Positions 1-8,858 of a stretch of DNA of 64,000 bases are shown in pieces. Under the pieces are notes generated by a model that was not told where the DNA came from, did no database searches, and saw only the letters and a program-made list of their open reading frames with translations. The DNA lies in the NCBI RefSeq assembly GCF_000463075.2, contig NZ_AVAQ01000012.1:186001-250000 (forward strand), in the 5' to 3' direction. The translations under genes and the position numbers were made by a program. The stretch is from Lactiplantibacillus plantarum EGD-AQ4 (lineage in GTDB: Bacteria; Bacillota; Bacilli; Lactobacillales; Lactobacillaceae). Each line of letters starts with the position of its first letter. Positions within the stretch are counted from its first letter, which is position 1.

Positions 1-29
1 CAGTAAAAACTTTCAATTCTTAACCACAG

Positions 30-2654
30 TTACCGGTTGGCGACCGTTGCGCCCAACGTCCAAGTGACCGTCGTTTCATACGTATCAGTCAAAGCTTGAT
101 CCGTTGGCACTTTCAAATATAATGAGCCTAGTGCTGCCGATTGCCCTAACACGTCAACTTTTTCATGAGACACGGTTTGATAATTATTAATGACCGCACT
201 CGCCACGCCAGGCGCCAAAACGGCTTCGTTGCCAGTTTGTTGGTCCTTGTAACTGAGCGTCGCGTTTAACGGCCGACTTGATTTGGCACCCGTAAACCCG
301 TTAGCCGCTAAGGTCGCATTCAGTGACCAGGTAGAACCAAGTTTGCGGCCATCCTGAACGACAAGACCAGTATCGTAAGTGGCGCCATAATTTTCTGGCT
401 TACCAGTAATTTTATTTTCACCGAAATCAATGGTTTTAGGCGCTGAGACAAACATCAACTCGCCAGCAGTACTATAGGTCAGCGTGATCGTCTCATCCTT
501 ATCCGTGAAGGTTCCTTGAATCCCATCCGGCTTATCCGGCGTATAGCCTTCGATCGCAATCGGTTTAATATGGTAAGCGTCCCCAGTAACCCCGCTGATC
601 TTGGTGTCTGGTGCAAGCGAATTGCCCGCTGCGTCCACGTATTTGACCGTAATGGTATTCCCAGTGGCCCACACGAATTCACCCACAATGCTCTGACCGT
701 CATACTTGGTCATCAAATCGTTGGACGAATATACTTTGCTATCATTTAAACTGCGCCACCGACCAACGTAGGGCGATTCTTTACTAGGATCGGTTAGCTT
801 CCAGGCGGTGCTGCCAAAGAACTTGAAATTCTTACCCAATATCAAATGTTTTGGTGCAATTTTAGTGCTAAACGTATCGGTATAGCTCGATGCACTGGCC
901 GTACTCCAGCCGAGTAAGTCTAATTTATCCAACTGTGTCCCGACAAACGCCTTATCAAATTTAACGACATTGCCCGTATTCCAAGCGCCTAAATTCAGTT
1001 CCTTTAACCCACTATCGCCGTTGAAAATATCACTGAGATCGGTCACTGCACCTGTATTCCAGTTATCAATCGGCAGACTAGTAAATTGTGGATTATTAGC
1101 AAATAGTGACGCCATCGTCTTAACACTCTGCGTCTTCCAGCTACTAATTGGCAAAGCTTTCATCTTGGGAACGTTGGTGAAAGTCCCACTCATGGTTGAA
1201 ACTTTACTGGTGTCCCACTTATCAATGGGTAAACTGGTCAAATTGGTCATACCGGCAAAGGTCGAACCAAGGTTGAGAACGCTCGATGTGTTCCAGTTAC
1301 CAATCGGCAACGACGTCAGACCCGTACAATCTTGAAAAGTACCGTTCATGTCAAACACGTTGCTAACATCCCAGCCGCCAATTGGTAAACTCGTTAGGCC
1401 AGTCGACCCATTGAACGCGTGCCGTAAAGTGGACACCCCACTGGTCTTCCAGCTAGCAATTGGTAGCGTCGTCACATTCGGCAAATCGGAGAACGTCCCA
1501 TCCAATGAAACGACACGCCCCGTGTCCCATTTGCCAACATTGATACTGGTCAAGCCGGGATTATCAGCGAAGGCAAACTGCATGTTGATGACCCGACTTG
1601 TATTCCAATTATCAATGGGTAAACTTTTCAGATTGGTCATGCCGCGGAACACGTTCGACATATTCGAGATCATGCTGGTATTCCAACTCCCAACATCGAG
1701 GGAAGTCAACGAAGAACAATTCAAGAATGTCCGCATAATCGAGGCGACTTTACTGATATTCCATTTGCCAATTGGTAATGATGTCAGTGACTTGTCGCCA
1801 TTGAAAGTATCCGTCAGGTTTTCCAACGAACGCGTATCCCAGTTGGCGACATTCAATGTCACTAACTTCGTACAGTTTTGAAAGGTTGCTTCCATTCGAG
1901 TGACCTGACTGACATTCCAACTACTCAAATCTAAGGACACCAATTGTGAACACCCGAAAAACATCCAGGAGATGTCCGTAACATTCGAAAGGTCCAGATT
2001 ATTCAGGCCTTCCATACTCGTCACATTCGTCAGTCCTGCAAACAGGAATGAATAATCTTTAACATTAATGGCGGTAATCTTGCCGTCAATGACCACTTTG
2101 GTCACCTGAGTCGGTTGATAACCATTGGCGGTTAAGGCCTGTACAATCCAACCGACACCATTACTACCGACCGAAGTGCCAAACGTCCCCCCACTCAAAT
2201 GTAAGGTGCCGTTTGGATCCAAGGTCATCGTCACCGTCCCATTCATCATGTCGGCTGCCCGAGTCGCCCGGGTAACTGGTGTTTCTGAACGTTGATCTTT
2301 ATCAACGTTTTCCTGGCTTGTACTTGAAGAACTACTAGAAGTGCTTGAGCTACTTGAATTGCTTGAGTTACTCGAACTTTTAATCGCACCGCTGCTTTCT
2401 GAACGCGCTGGTGCGGATGATTGCGCATCCACCTTAGGATGAGTTGGTGCCTGTGATGAATGGCTACTTGATAGGACATGCGAGCCTGATTCCTTCGCAG
2501 AAAAGACGCTGCTTGCAGACGACATCGTCTGGTCCACTGGCAACGGCGTTCGGGGCTCTGCCTTGACCTCCGTTCGTGAAGATGAAACGCCCATCACACC
2601 TAATGCCAATGCTAGTCCCAGACTCCCTCGATACCATAAACGTCGGTACTGCAT
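30..2654 (-). CDS. BspA-like (DUF285) surface protein with MucBP and WxL domains
   Basis: A secreted, non-covalently wall-bound surface protein of about 874 residues, probably for adhesion. Seen: an N-terminal signal peptide (residues ~1-32), a Ser-rich stretch (~40-125), a long array of ~25-residue DUF285 repeats with W-(D/N)-T/V-S-x-V and 'LTSLPI' patterns (~160-620), a MucBP-like module (~666-730) and a C-terminal WxL domain (~733-874) with its two motifs in STWSL and VTWTL. The start at 2654 is chosen because GGAGGGAG lies 8 bases upstream; the open frame extends 12 codons further without a better site. WxL proteins are known to bind peptidoglycan. A WxL/DUF285 protein is normally part of a csc cluster; the remaining members, if present, would lie left of the window. 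It is a paralogue of the protein at 36871-39348. Confidence 0.9.
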   Translation of the reverse strand: MQYRRLWYRGSLGLALALGVMGVSSSRTEVKAEPRTPLPVDQTMSSASSVFSAKESGSHVLSSSHSSQAPTHPKVDAQSSAPARSESSGAIKSSSNSSNSSSSSTSSSSSSTSQENVDKDQRSETPVTRATRAADMMNGTVTMTLDPNGTLHLSGGTFGTSVGSNGVGWIVQALTANGYQPTQVTKVVIDGKITAINVKDYSFLFAGLTNVTSMEGLNNLDLSNVTDISWMFFGCSQLVSLDLSSWNVSQVTRMEATFQNCTKLVTLNVANWDTRSLENLTDTFNGDKSLTSLPIGKWNISKVASIMRTFLNCSSLTSLDVGSWNTSMISNMSNVFRGMTNLKSLPIDNWNTSRVINMQFAFADNPGLTSINVGKWDTGRVVSLDGTFSDLPNVTTLPIASWKTSGVSTLRHAFNGSTGLTSLPIGGWDVSNVFDMNGTFQDCTGLTSLPIGNWNTSSVLNLGSTFAGMTNLTSLPIDKWDTSKVSTMSGTFTNVPKMKALPISSWKTQSVKTMASLFANNPQFTSLPIDNWNTGAVTDLSDIFNGDSGLKELNLGAWNTGNVVKFDKAFVGTQLDKLDLLGWSTASASSYTDTFSTKIAPKHLILGKNFKFFGSTAWKLTDPSKESPYVGRWRSLNDSKVYSSNDLMTKYDGQSIVGEFVWATGNTITVKYVDAAGNSLAPDTKISGVTGDAYHIKPIAIEGYTPDKPDGIQGTFTDKDETITLTYSTAGELMFVSAPKTIDFGENKITGKPENYGATYDTGLVVQDGRKLGSTWSLNATLAANGFTGAKSSRPLNATLSYKDQQTGNEAVLAPGVASAVINNYQTVSHEKVDVLGQSAALGSLYLKVPTDQALTDTYETTVTWTLGATVANR

Positions 2655-2930
2655 ATCTATCGCTCCCTCCAATAAATTAAATTTTAACATCCCTTAACGT
2701 TAATTATCTTACAATATTTACAACAAATGACGATGAAAAAAAGGCTTACAATTTTCAGTAATATTTGGATATTAAAGTTTGTTCATTCATGTATTCTGTA
2801 TATTCATATCCAGCACGAATCTGCATGATTTACTATTTCGTCAATTCAAGCAGCAGTTGGTCAAAATTTTCTTTGGATAGTAGTCTGACAAAAACACTTA
2901 CAAAATCAAGGTTAGTCTTTAGCTTATCTC

Positions 2931-2975
2931 AAAAAATGGTGCCCGAGAATCCATCGCTTCTCAGGCACCATTTTT
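2931..2975 (-). terminator. Bidirectional hairpin terminator
   Basis: Stem TGGTGCC-c-GAGAA / TTCTC-a-GGCACCA with an 8-base loop, flanked by an A run on the left and a T run on the right. It sits 25 bases beyond the stop of the HxlR gene, so it most likely ends that transcript. The other ~250 bases up to the surface-protein gene at 2654 are AT-rich and hold no gene I can support. Confidence 0.75.
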
Positions 2976-2999
2976 CAAATCACTATTTCAGTTTTCTGA

Positions 3000-3362
3000 C
3001 TATAGGTCGTCGCGATGCAACAGCTCGATTTCTTCACCCGCAGCTCGACGGCGGTCGATATTGTCCTCACCCCAGACACATAACTCGTGTAGCACGACTG
3101 ACAAACTGCGCCCGTATTCGCTCAGTCCGTATTCAACTCGGGGTGGCACTTGTTGGTAGACCTTACGCGTCACGATATTAGCCGCCTCTAACTCCCGTAA
3201 CTGTTGAACAAGCATTTTCTGCGAAATTTGGGGAATGGCGCGCTCGAGCTCACTCGTTCGCATCGTTTTCGTCCGTAAGTGGCATAAAATAATTGATTTC
3301 CACTTACCACCGATAATTTCCATCGTCGCTTCGACCCCGATATGGTACGTTGTATTCGCCAT
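3000..3362 (-). CDS. HxlR-family winged-helix transcriptional regulator
   Basis: A 120-residue DNA-binding regulator. The sequence follows the HxlR/MarR-like pattern: 'GGKWKSIILCHL' helix start, 'RTSELERAIPQISQKMLVQQLRELE' recognition region, the 'PRVEYGLSEYGRSL' wing, and the family-typical 'LCVWGEDN' near the C terminus. No Cys is placed like the redox-sensing Cys of YodB or HypR, so the signal is unknown. The start at 3362 follows TGGAGG at good spacing. It is divergent from an MFS exporter gene at 3488, and the shared 125-bp region carries an inverted repeat and a TACTT-type palindrome, so it probably controls that exporter and itself. Confidence 0.9.
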   Translation of the reverse strand: MANTTYHIGVEATMEIIGGKWKSIILCHLRTKTMRTSELERAIPQISQKMLVQQLRELEAANIVTRKVYQQVPPRVEYGLSEYGRSLSVVLHELCVWGEDNIDRRRAAGEEIELLHRDDL

Positions 3363-3380
3363 TTGATTAGCCTCCATCCA

Positions 3381-3448
3381 TACTTACTTTTTAGTAGGTA
3401 TAGCACTTTAAAGTAGGTACTTGTCATTAAGTTACTTGCTAGTATAAT
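3381..3448 (+). promoter_or_regulatory. MFS promoter with HxlR-type operators
   Basis: A promoter TTGTCA (3421-3426), 16-bp spacer, TATAAT (3443-3448) reads toward the exporter. Two dyads are visible: TACTTAC-N6-GTAGGTA (3381-3400, one mismatch) and AAGTA-GG-TACTT (3411-3422), the latter overlapping the -35 box. A further AAGTTACTTG lies in the spacer. The 15-mer at 3410-3424 differs at two positions from one at 15986-16000 in front of the other HxlR target. Binding by HxlR is inferred. Confidence 0.6.
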
Positions 3449-3487
3449 CATTATTTATCAACTTAGCAATAGCAGGAGGCTTATCTT

Positions 3488-4693
3488 ATGACAAAACAGT
3501 TCAATCCTAGCTGGACGCTCTTTGCGCTCGCAATCAGTGCCTTTGCAATTGGCTCGACCGAATTTATTAGCGTCGGTCTGATGCCACTACTCGTTAGTAG
3601 TTTTCATATTAATCTGGCGCAGGCTGGTCTGACAGTCTCAATCTACGCCATCGGTATTATGGTCGGTGCGCCGGTGATGACCTTGCTTACCGGTCGGCTT
3701 AATCGTCACCGACTGATGATGCTGATTATGATTTTATTTATTATTGGCAATCTGTTAGCTGCTAGTGCCCCAACTTTTGGTGTCTTACTGGCAGGTCGGG
3801 TCGTCGCAGCGCTGGCTCACGGTATCTTTATGACGGTCGCATCCGTGATCGCCGCCGATGTCGTTGCACCGGCCAAACGTGCTTCGGCTATCGCCATCAT
3901 GTTCACCGGACTGACCGTTGCGACCGTCACTGGGGTTCCGTTGGGTACCATGATTGGGCAATTAGGCGGCTGGCGCTGGTCGTTTATCTTCATTAGCGCC
4001 ATTGGAATTATCGGGTTGCTCGCGGACTATTGGCTGATTCCGCGCAACCTCCCATTGCCTAGCAAGGCCACGATTCGGGGGATTGGCCGCGTCCTGACGA
4101 ATCCACAATTGGTCTTGGCCCTGCTCGTGACGGCTCTCGGTTACGGTGGTACTTTCGTCGTCTACACCTACCTCTCACCATTGTTGGAACAACAGATGCA
4201 CTGGTCCGCGAGCGCTGTCGTCCTGATTCTCGTTGTCTACGGGTTGATGGTCGCCCTCGGTAATACGCTAGGCGGACGCTGGGCCAATGCACGCCCGCTA
4301 ATTGCCCTGTTTAAAATGTTCACTGGCCTACTCGTGACCCTTTTGATTCTGAGCGTGACCGGTCACAGTCACTGGCTTGGACTGCTCACAGTACTCTTAA
4401 TGGGCGTCTTCGCCTTCATGAACGTCCCTGGTTTACAGTTATACATTGTTCAGTTAGCTGAACAAAATACCCCGCACGATATTACAATGGCGTCCGCCTT
4501 AAATATCTCCGCGTTTAACGTCGGAATCGCCCTTGGATCTGGCATTGGCGGACAAGTCACAACCAAGCTCGGTCTCGGAATGACCCCCATCTTCGGTGCC
4601 ATCATGGTCGCCGTCAGCCTGGTGCTCCTGTTAGGGCTGATTTGGTTGGCCCGGCCGGCGAAGCAACTGACTAGAAATTGCACGCAAAACTAA
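3488..4693 (+). CDS. MFS exporter, DHA1/AraJ-PbuE-like
   Basis: A 401-residue, 12-helix major facilitator protein of the drug:H+ antiporter (DHA1) type, close in look to AraJ/PbuE efflux carriers. Seen: N-terminal 'FAIGSTEFISVGLMP' typical of this subgroup, motif-A-like 'LLTGRLNRHRLM' between helices 2 and 3, 'ALAHGIFMTVASVIAADVV' of helix 4, and 'GVPLGTMIGQLGGWRWSF' (motif C region). AGGAGG lies 9 bases before the ATG. Substrate cannot be read from the sequence; efflux of a toxic compound or nucleobase is inferred from the family and from the HxlR regulator next door. Confidence 0.9.
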   Translation: MTKQFNPSWTLFALAISAFAIGSTEFISVGLMPLLVSSFHINLAQAGLTVSIYAIGIMVGAPVMTLLTGRLNRHRLMMLIMILFIIGNLLAASAPTFGVLLAGRVVAALAHGIFMTVASVIAADVVAPAKRASAIAIMFTGLTVATVTGVPLGTMIGQLGGWRWSFIFISAIGIIGLLADYWLIPRNLPLPSKATIRGIGRVLTNPQLVLALLVTALGYGGTFVVYTYLSPLLEQQMHWSASAVVLILVVYGLMVALGNTLGGRWANARPLIALFKMFTGLLVTLLILSVTGHSHWLGLLTVLLMGVFAFMNVPGLQLYIVQLAEQNTPHDITMASALNISAFNVGIALGSGIGGQVTTKLGLGMTPIFGAIMVAVSLVLLLGLIWLARPAKQLTRNCTQN

Positions 4694-4705
4694 CCGTTAA
4701 TTCAC

Positions 4706-4772
4706 ACGCCACCAAGTTCCCGGCTGAAACTGACTTTACTGGTCAAGTTCACCTGGTACTTGGTGGCGTTTT
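4706..4772 (+). terminator. Hairpin terminator after MFS gene
   Basis: Perfect 12-bp arms ACGCCACCAAGT (4706-4717) and ACTTGGTGGCGT (4758-4769), then TTTT-rich bases. The 40-base loop is long and the T tail short. Confidence 0.6.
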
Positions 4773-5257
4773 GGGCTTGCTGGCGATTACGTGGAAATCA
4801 TCAGGTTCTACCATAGTCGGATGTTATGACCAGTGACCCATCAAATCTCTAAAGGAGTGCTAAATTCAGACGCTGATTGGCACTATGGGAAAGGTTTAGT
4901 ATTTGATGTTACGATTGAAAATTTTCTAAGCATCAATGATCTTTTTCATGTAAGCCTAGAAATTTTCACAGTGTCACAGCCTTTAATGGACATTTGACAG
5001 TACTGGGCAATTGTAATTACAGCTGACTTTTAATTGCCAAGCCACTGATTTATTCGAGTTCATCACTAACTTTCTGCTTTTAATAGTGCCTAATTGGGCC
5101 ATCTAACTGACTGAAACTTGCATTTTTCCTTTCTGAAAGCTATAACGGTATTAGCGCAACTGATGACAACGATGGCTTGTGAGCCGTAACGTGCCAGCCT
5201 CGCTAGACAAGGCTTGGCTGTACAATGTGGTCGTCAGTCAAGCACAATTAAGGGGAT
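4773..5257. other. Intergenic stretch, no gene seen
   Basis: About 485 bases between the MFS terminator and the YkuD gene. A good ribosome-site-like AAAGGAGTG occurs near 4852, but no open frame of useful length follows it, so it may be the relic of a lost small gene. I see no repeat, RNA or domain here. Confidence 0.4.
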
Positions 5258-5269
5258 ATGGGGACTAAC

Positions 5270-5911
5270 ATGCAACGTAAATCATTAGTTATTTTATTAA
5301 CAAGTATTGTACTCATAATCGGCATCTTAACCACGGGAACGGTTAAGGTCATTGGCACCGCACATGCGACTGAACGGGCTACCGCAGCAGCACGCCAAAC
5401 GACCCGTAAAACGGCGCATCGCACCAAGTCAGCTGCGAGCTCACAGTCATCCGTCATGCGAACGCCAATCAACTGGCGCAAGTCATCAGAAACCGTCGCT
5501 TATCCGAATGTGAACGACTATCCCGACCTCTGGATTCACGTTTCACTGGCAAAGCAACGGATGACGCTGATCAATCATCACCACGTCCTGTACACGATGT
5601 ACGTCTCGACCGGGGTACCGACTGCGGACCGCAAAACGCCGCGCGGCACCTATCACGTTCAAGCCGAACGCGGGAAGTACTTCTATAGTTCGTCCGTCGG
5701 TGAAGGCGCGTCTTATTGGGTCTCCTGGCTCAATCACGGTGAATATCTCTTTCATGCGACGCCCGTCGACGCGCAGGGGCACTTCATCAAGTCCGACGCC
5801 AATGATTTGGGCAAACGTCCATCATCGCATGGTTGCGTTCATTTGAGCGTTGCGGACGCCAAATGGGTTTATCAGAATATCAAATATGGCACTAAGGTCG
5901 TCATCGATTAA
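5270..5911 (+). CDS. Membrane-anchored L,D-transpeptidase (YkuD fold)
   Basis: A 213-residue exported protein. Residues ~1-35 form a signal or anchor helix (LVILLTSIVLIIGILTTG), followed by a basic Ala/Thr/Arg linker, and a YkuD domain (~85-213) with the catalytic motif SHGCVHLS near the C terminus, where the Cys is the nucleophile and the His activates it, plus the upstream 'FHATP' strand. YkuD enzymes make or trim 3-3 peptide cross-links or attach proteins in the wall; lactobacilli often use them as DD/LD-carboxypeptidase-like trimming enzymes. ATG codons at 5258 and 5270 are both possible; GGGG seven bases before 5270 favours the second. It is followed at once by a strong terminator, so it is a single-gene unit. 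Confidence 0.85.
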   Translation: MQRKSLVILLTSIVLIIGILTTGTVKVIGTAHATERATAAARQTTRKTAHRTKSAASSQSSVMRTPINWRKSSETVAYPNVNDYPDLWIHVSLAKQRMTLINHHHVLYTMYVSTGVPTADRKTPRGTYHVQAERGKYFYSSSVGEGASYWVSWLNHGEYLFHATPVDAQGHFIKSDANDLGKRPSSHGCVHLSVADAKWVYQNIKYGTKVVID

Positions 5912-5923
5912 AAGTGCCTAAAC

Positions 5924-5973
5924 GAAAAACTAGCAACGCATTTGCGGTCATCCGCAACGTTGCTAGTTTTTTT
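5924..5973 (+). terminator. Strong hairpin terminator
   Basis: Arms AAAAACTAGCAACG and CGTTGCTAGTTTTT, with an inner TTGCGG/CCGCAA stem and a T7 tail, directly after the YkuD stop codon. It probably also serves the convergent asnB transcript. Confidence 0.85.
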
Positions 5974-6076
5974 CATGGCTAAATTGATCAATCAGCCTGA
6001 CAGCTACTTGACAACTCAGACGAGCATTTCGACCACGTCCAGCATTGACCAGCCGCCAATTCAGCTTGCACCTTCA

Positions 6077-7975
6077 TCAAATTTCAACTTCTGCGGCCAC
6101 TTGATTAGCCGTCCGACTGTCCATCAGGGTCTCTGCTTCGACATTAATTTTATGCCACATCATGAAGGTCAGGACTGTCCACAGTTTACGGGAATTGTCG
6201 CGAGTACCCGCACGATGTTCATCGAGCAAGTTCAAGAAATAGGTTTTATCAAAATACTGCTCGGTTTGTGAGTCCTGAATGATTTGCTTGGCCCAATCAT
6301 ACATTTCATCCTTAAGCCACCAACGAATCGGCACTGGGAAGCCAAGCTTTTTGCGATGCAGCACATGCGCTGGGACGATCTCTTCGACGGCCTTGCGCAG
6401 AATGTACTTCGTCGTCCCGTGGGCAATTCGTAACTCGGCTGGAATTTCCGCCGCCAAGTCAAAGACGGCGCGGTCCACAAATGGCGTCCGCAATTCTAGA
6501 CTGTGCGCTAACGCCGTGCGGTCCGCATTGTGCAGTAAATCGCCGTTGAGCCAGGTATGCATATCGACGAACTGCATTTTTGAAATCGGGTCATAGTCTG
6601 CGGCTTCTTGATAGTAAGCCTTAGTGGCCTGTGGGAAAGTGTGGCCCGCATTGTAATGCTTCATAAACTGCTGCTTCTCGGCCTCATTAAAAATAAACGC
6701 GTTACCGACGTACCGGTTCTCCAACGGCGTGGTGCCACGCATCAGCAACGATTTTCCACGAACCCCCTCTGGAATCATCGTGGCGATCCGTTGTAAGGCG
6801 CCATTGAGTGGTTTCGTATAGCGGAACGCCTTCAGTGATTCCGGTTCATGGTAGATCGTGTAGCCGCCAAATAATTCATCCGCTCCCTCGCCGGTCAGGC
6901 AGACCTTGACGTGTTTGACCGCTTCCTTAGTTAAGAAATACTGCGGTACTGCCGCCGGATCTGCCAACGGGTCATCCATACTCCAGACAAAATGTGGAAA
7001 GGCCGCCATAAACGCTTCAGGCGTAATCGTCATCTGCTTATTTTCGACCCCCAGCTGTGCCGCCGTTTCCTGAGCCACGTCGAGTTCACTATAGCCTGGC
7101 CGTTCAAAGCCAACCGAAATCGTCTGTAAATTTGGGTTGAACTGTTTGGCAATCGCCACGACGATCGACGAATCGATTCCACCTGATAAGAACGCCCCCA
7201 CTGGTACATCTGAGCGCATGTGAATTTTGACGGAATCAATCAGCGTTGCTTTCAAACGTTCCGCGTACTCCTGCTCAGAGCGCTTTACGGGATGGAACTC
7301 ACGGTGGTAATACCGTTTGATTTGCGGCGCAGCGCCGAGTTTCTTAGTCAGTGAACAGCCCGGTGCCAACAACTTGATTTCCTTGGTCAACGTCTCTGGT
7401 TCAGGCACGTACTGAAAGGTCAGATAATCTTGGAGGGCATCCTGGTCAAACTGCTTGTCCTTCAGGATTTTATAGATGGCCTTGCTCTCAGAAGCGTAGT
7501 AAAAATCATTACCCGCAATCGCGTAGTAGAATGGTTTGATGACAAATTGGTCTCGCGCGGCAAACAACGTCTTCTCCTGCTTGTCCCAAATTACAAACGC
7601 AAACATGCCCCGCAAATAAGTCGTTAATTTCTCATGATATTTGGCGTACATCCCTAAGATCACTTCAGAATCCGAGTCGGTCTTGAATGGATACCCTTCT
7701 TGAATCAATTGTTCACGCAATTCAATATAGTTATAAATTTCCCCGTTAAACGTCAACCAGTACCGTTCATTGTCATACGATAGCGGTTGATGGCCACCTG
7801 CTAAGTCAATAATACTCAGCCGCCGAAACCCCATCGTGATATTATCATCCGCAAAATACCCTTCGTCATCTGGCCCCCGGTGTACGATCATTTTCGTCAT
7901 TTCATGTACCAGCTCATCATACGCGGTATTATCCGCCAGCGTTCGGTCAGTCAAGCACCCAACTAATCCACACAT
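6077..7975 (-). CDS. asnB: Asparagine synthetase (glutamine-hydrolysing)
   Basis: A 632-residue class-B asparagine synthetase that makes Asn from Asp, ATP and glutamine. The start at 7975 follows AGGAGTGAGG and puts Cys at position 2 (MCGLVG), the glutaminase nucleophile after Met removal. The N-terminal glutaminase domain shows HRGPDDEG and FNGEIYNY; the synthetase domain has the PP-loop 'FLSGGIDSSIVV' (ATP pyrophosphatase signature), 'SVGFERPGYSELDVA', 'LTGEGADELFGGY' and 'ELRTPFVDRAV'. Length and motifs fit the family. No T-box sequence is visible in the 175 bases upstream. It stands alone, convergent with the YkuD gene. Confidence 0.96.
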   Translation of the reverse strand: MCGLVGCLTDRTLADNTAYDELVHEMTKMIVHRGPDDEGYFADDNITMGFRRLSIIDLAGGHQPLSYDNERYWLTFNGEIYNYIELREQLIQEGYPFKTDSDSEVILGMYAKYHEKLTTYLRGMFAFVIWDKQEKTLFAARDQFVIKPFYYAIAGNDFYYASESKAIYKILKDKQFDQDALQDYLTFQYVPEPETLTKEIKLLAPGCSLTKKLGAAPQIKRYYHREFHPVKRSEQEYAERLKATLIDSVKIHMRSDVPVGAFLSGGIDSSIVVAIAKQFNPNLQTISVGFERPGYSELDVAQETAAQLGVENKQMTITPEAFMAAFPHFVWSMDDPLADPAAVPQYFLTKEAVKHVKVCLTGEGADELFGGYTIYHEPESLKAFRYTKPLNGALQRIATMIPEGVRGKSLLMRGTTPLENRYVGNAFIFNEAEKQQFMKHYNAGHTFPQATKAYYQEAADYDPISKMQFVDMHTWLNGDLLHNADRTALAHSLELRTPFVDRAVFDLAAEIPAELRIAHGTTKYILRKAVEEIVPAHVLHRKKLGFPVPIRWWLKDEMYDWAKQIIQDSQTEQYFDKTYFLNLLDEHRAGTRDNSRKLWTVLTFMMWHKINVEAETLMDSRTANQVAAEVEI

Positions 7976-8150
7976 TATCCTCACTCCTATACGTAAACTT
8001 GACCTTAGTGACAAGTGATGAACAACATTAAAGCATGTCACGCTCATCATTGACAGTCAGTGAGCTTGGACCGGACAACAACCAAACAAACGCAGCCCAC
8101 TGATAGTCATCATCGACTACCAGCAGGCCGCATTGATTAAAAATTAAAGT

Positions 8151-8717
8151 CTAGTCGCGCTTCATCGCATCCCAAATCAACTGAAAAACATCGTCAAAAC
8201 TATATTGAGTTGCAGGGTAGCGCCCCTGACTAATGTTAGTGGTATGGGTGTGAATCGCTGAGAACACGACACTCATGTGGAGACTGACTGGCAGCGGCTT
8301 GATGACTTGTGCATCAACGGCTGCCGTCAACAATTTGACCACGATATTGTTAGGATCGGTCACGCCGGGCAACACCGTCATCGGCTGTCCGTTGAGCGCT
8401 TTGATCTGTTGAATGATGGTGAGGCTGTCCGGATGCGCGAGCGAATAATCATAGACTTGCTGAACGTATAATCGAATGCGCGTCGGCAAGTCAATCGTCA
8501 CATCACTTAAACGCGCAATATCCGTCGTACTCAGAATGCGGTTCGTTTCGCGCGCATAAACACTATCGATCAGCGCCTGTTTATTTTTAAAGTATAAATA
8601 AACATTGGATTGGGCAATGCCGACGCGCTTGGCGACCTTCGTCGTGGACACACCAGCCGGGCCCTCAGCTAAGATGATTGCGGCCACGGCATCTTGAATT
8701 TTTGCTTGTTTGTTCAT
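8151..8717 (-). CDS. TetR/AcrR-family repressor
   Basis: A TetR-type regulator of 188 residues. The HTH is clear: 'IILAEGPAGVSTTKVAKRVGIAQSNVYLYFKNKQALIDSVY'. The C-terminal ligand-binding part is unremarkable. Two ATGs are possible, 8732 and 8717; a good promoter with its -10 box at 8739-8744 would place the transcript start at about 8732, so 8717 is favoured, though its ribosome site is weak. It is divergent from an NmrA-like reductase gene and the gap contains three copies of AAAGATA-N4-TATCTTT, two of them lying exactly between the -35 and -10 boxes of the two promoters. Autorepression and repression of the reductase are therefore strongly suggested. Confidence 0.9.
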   Translation of the reverse strand: MNKQAKIQDAVAAIILAEGPAGVSTTKVAKRVGIAQSNVYLYFKNKQALIDSVYARETNRILSTTDIARLSDVTIDLPTRIRLYVQQVYDYSLAHPDSLTIIQQIKALNGQPMTVLPGVTDPNNIVVKLLTAAVDAQVIKPLPVSLHMSVVFSAIHTHTTNISQGRYPATQYSFDDVFQLIWDAMKRD

Positions 8718-8738
8718 ATCTTTTTTCTTCATGCCATC

Positions 8739-8767
8739 AGTATAAAAGATAAGAATATCTTTTTCAA
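8739..8767 (-). promoter_or_regulatory. Promoter of the TetR gene with operator 1
   Basis: On the minus strand: TTGAAA (8762-8767), 17-bp spacer, TATACT (8739-8744). The spacer is filled by operator copy 1, AAAGATA-AGAA-TATCTTT (8745-8762), so a bound repressor would block polymerase. Confidence 0.7.
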
Positions 8768-8769
8768 GC

Positions 8770-8798
8770 TTGACAAAGATAGTCCTATCTTTTATGAT
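8770..8798 (+). promoter_or_regulatory. Promoter of the reductase gene with operator 2
   Basis: TTGACA (8770-8775), 17-bp spacer, TATGAT (8793-8798), near consensus. Operator copy 2, AAAGATA-GTCC-TATCTTT (8775-8792), fills the spacer. Confidence 0.75.
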
Positions 8799-8811
8799 TA
8801 GATTCGTTAAA

Positions 8812-8829
8812 AAAGATAGCTTTATCTTT
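8812..8829 (+). promoter_or_regulatory. Third TetR operator
   Basis: AAAGATA-GCTT-TATCTTT, the third copy of the same 18-bp dyad, 30 bases before the reductase ATG and downstream of its expected transcript start; it would act as a roadblock. Confidence 0.7.
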
Positions 8830-8858
8830 AAAAATAAATTCAGTGAGGTTTTATAATT

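Noticed and set aside
970-1881. Regularly spaced, similar words that could be taken for a repeat array or CRISPR, with open + strand frames
   Set aside because: They are the DUF285 coding repeats of the minus-strand surface protein; spacing is codon-based and the 'spacers' are as similar as the repeats.
2765-3181. 138-codon + strand frame left of the HxlR gene
   Set aside because: It crosses a terminator hairpin and lies antisense to the HxlR coding end; no ribosome site.
7976-8150. T-box riboswitch before asnB
   Set aside because: The complement of the AGGGTGGNACCGCG core is not present in this gap.
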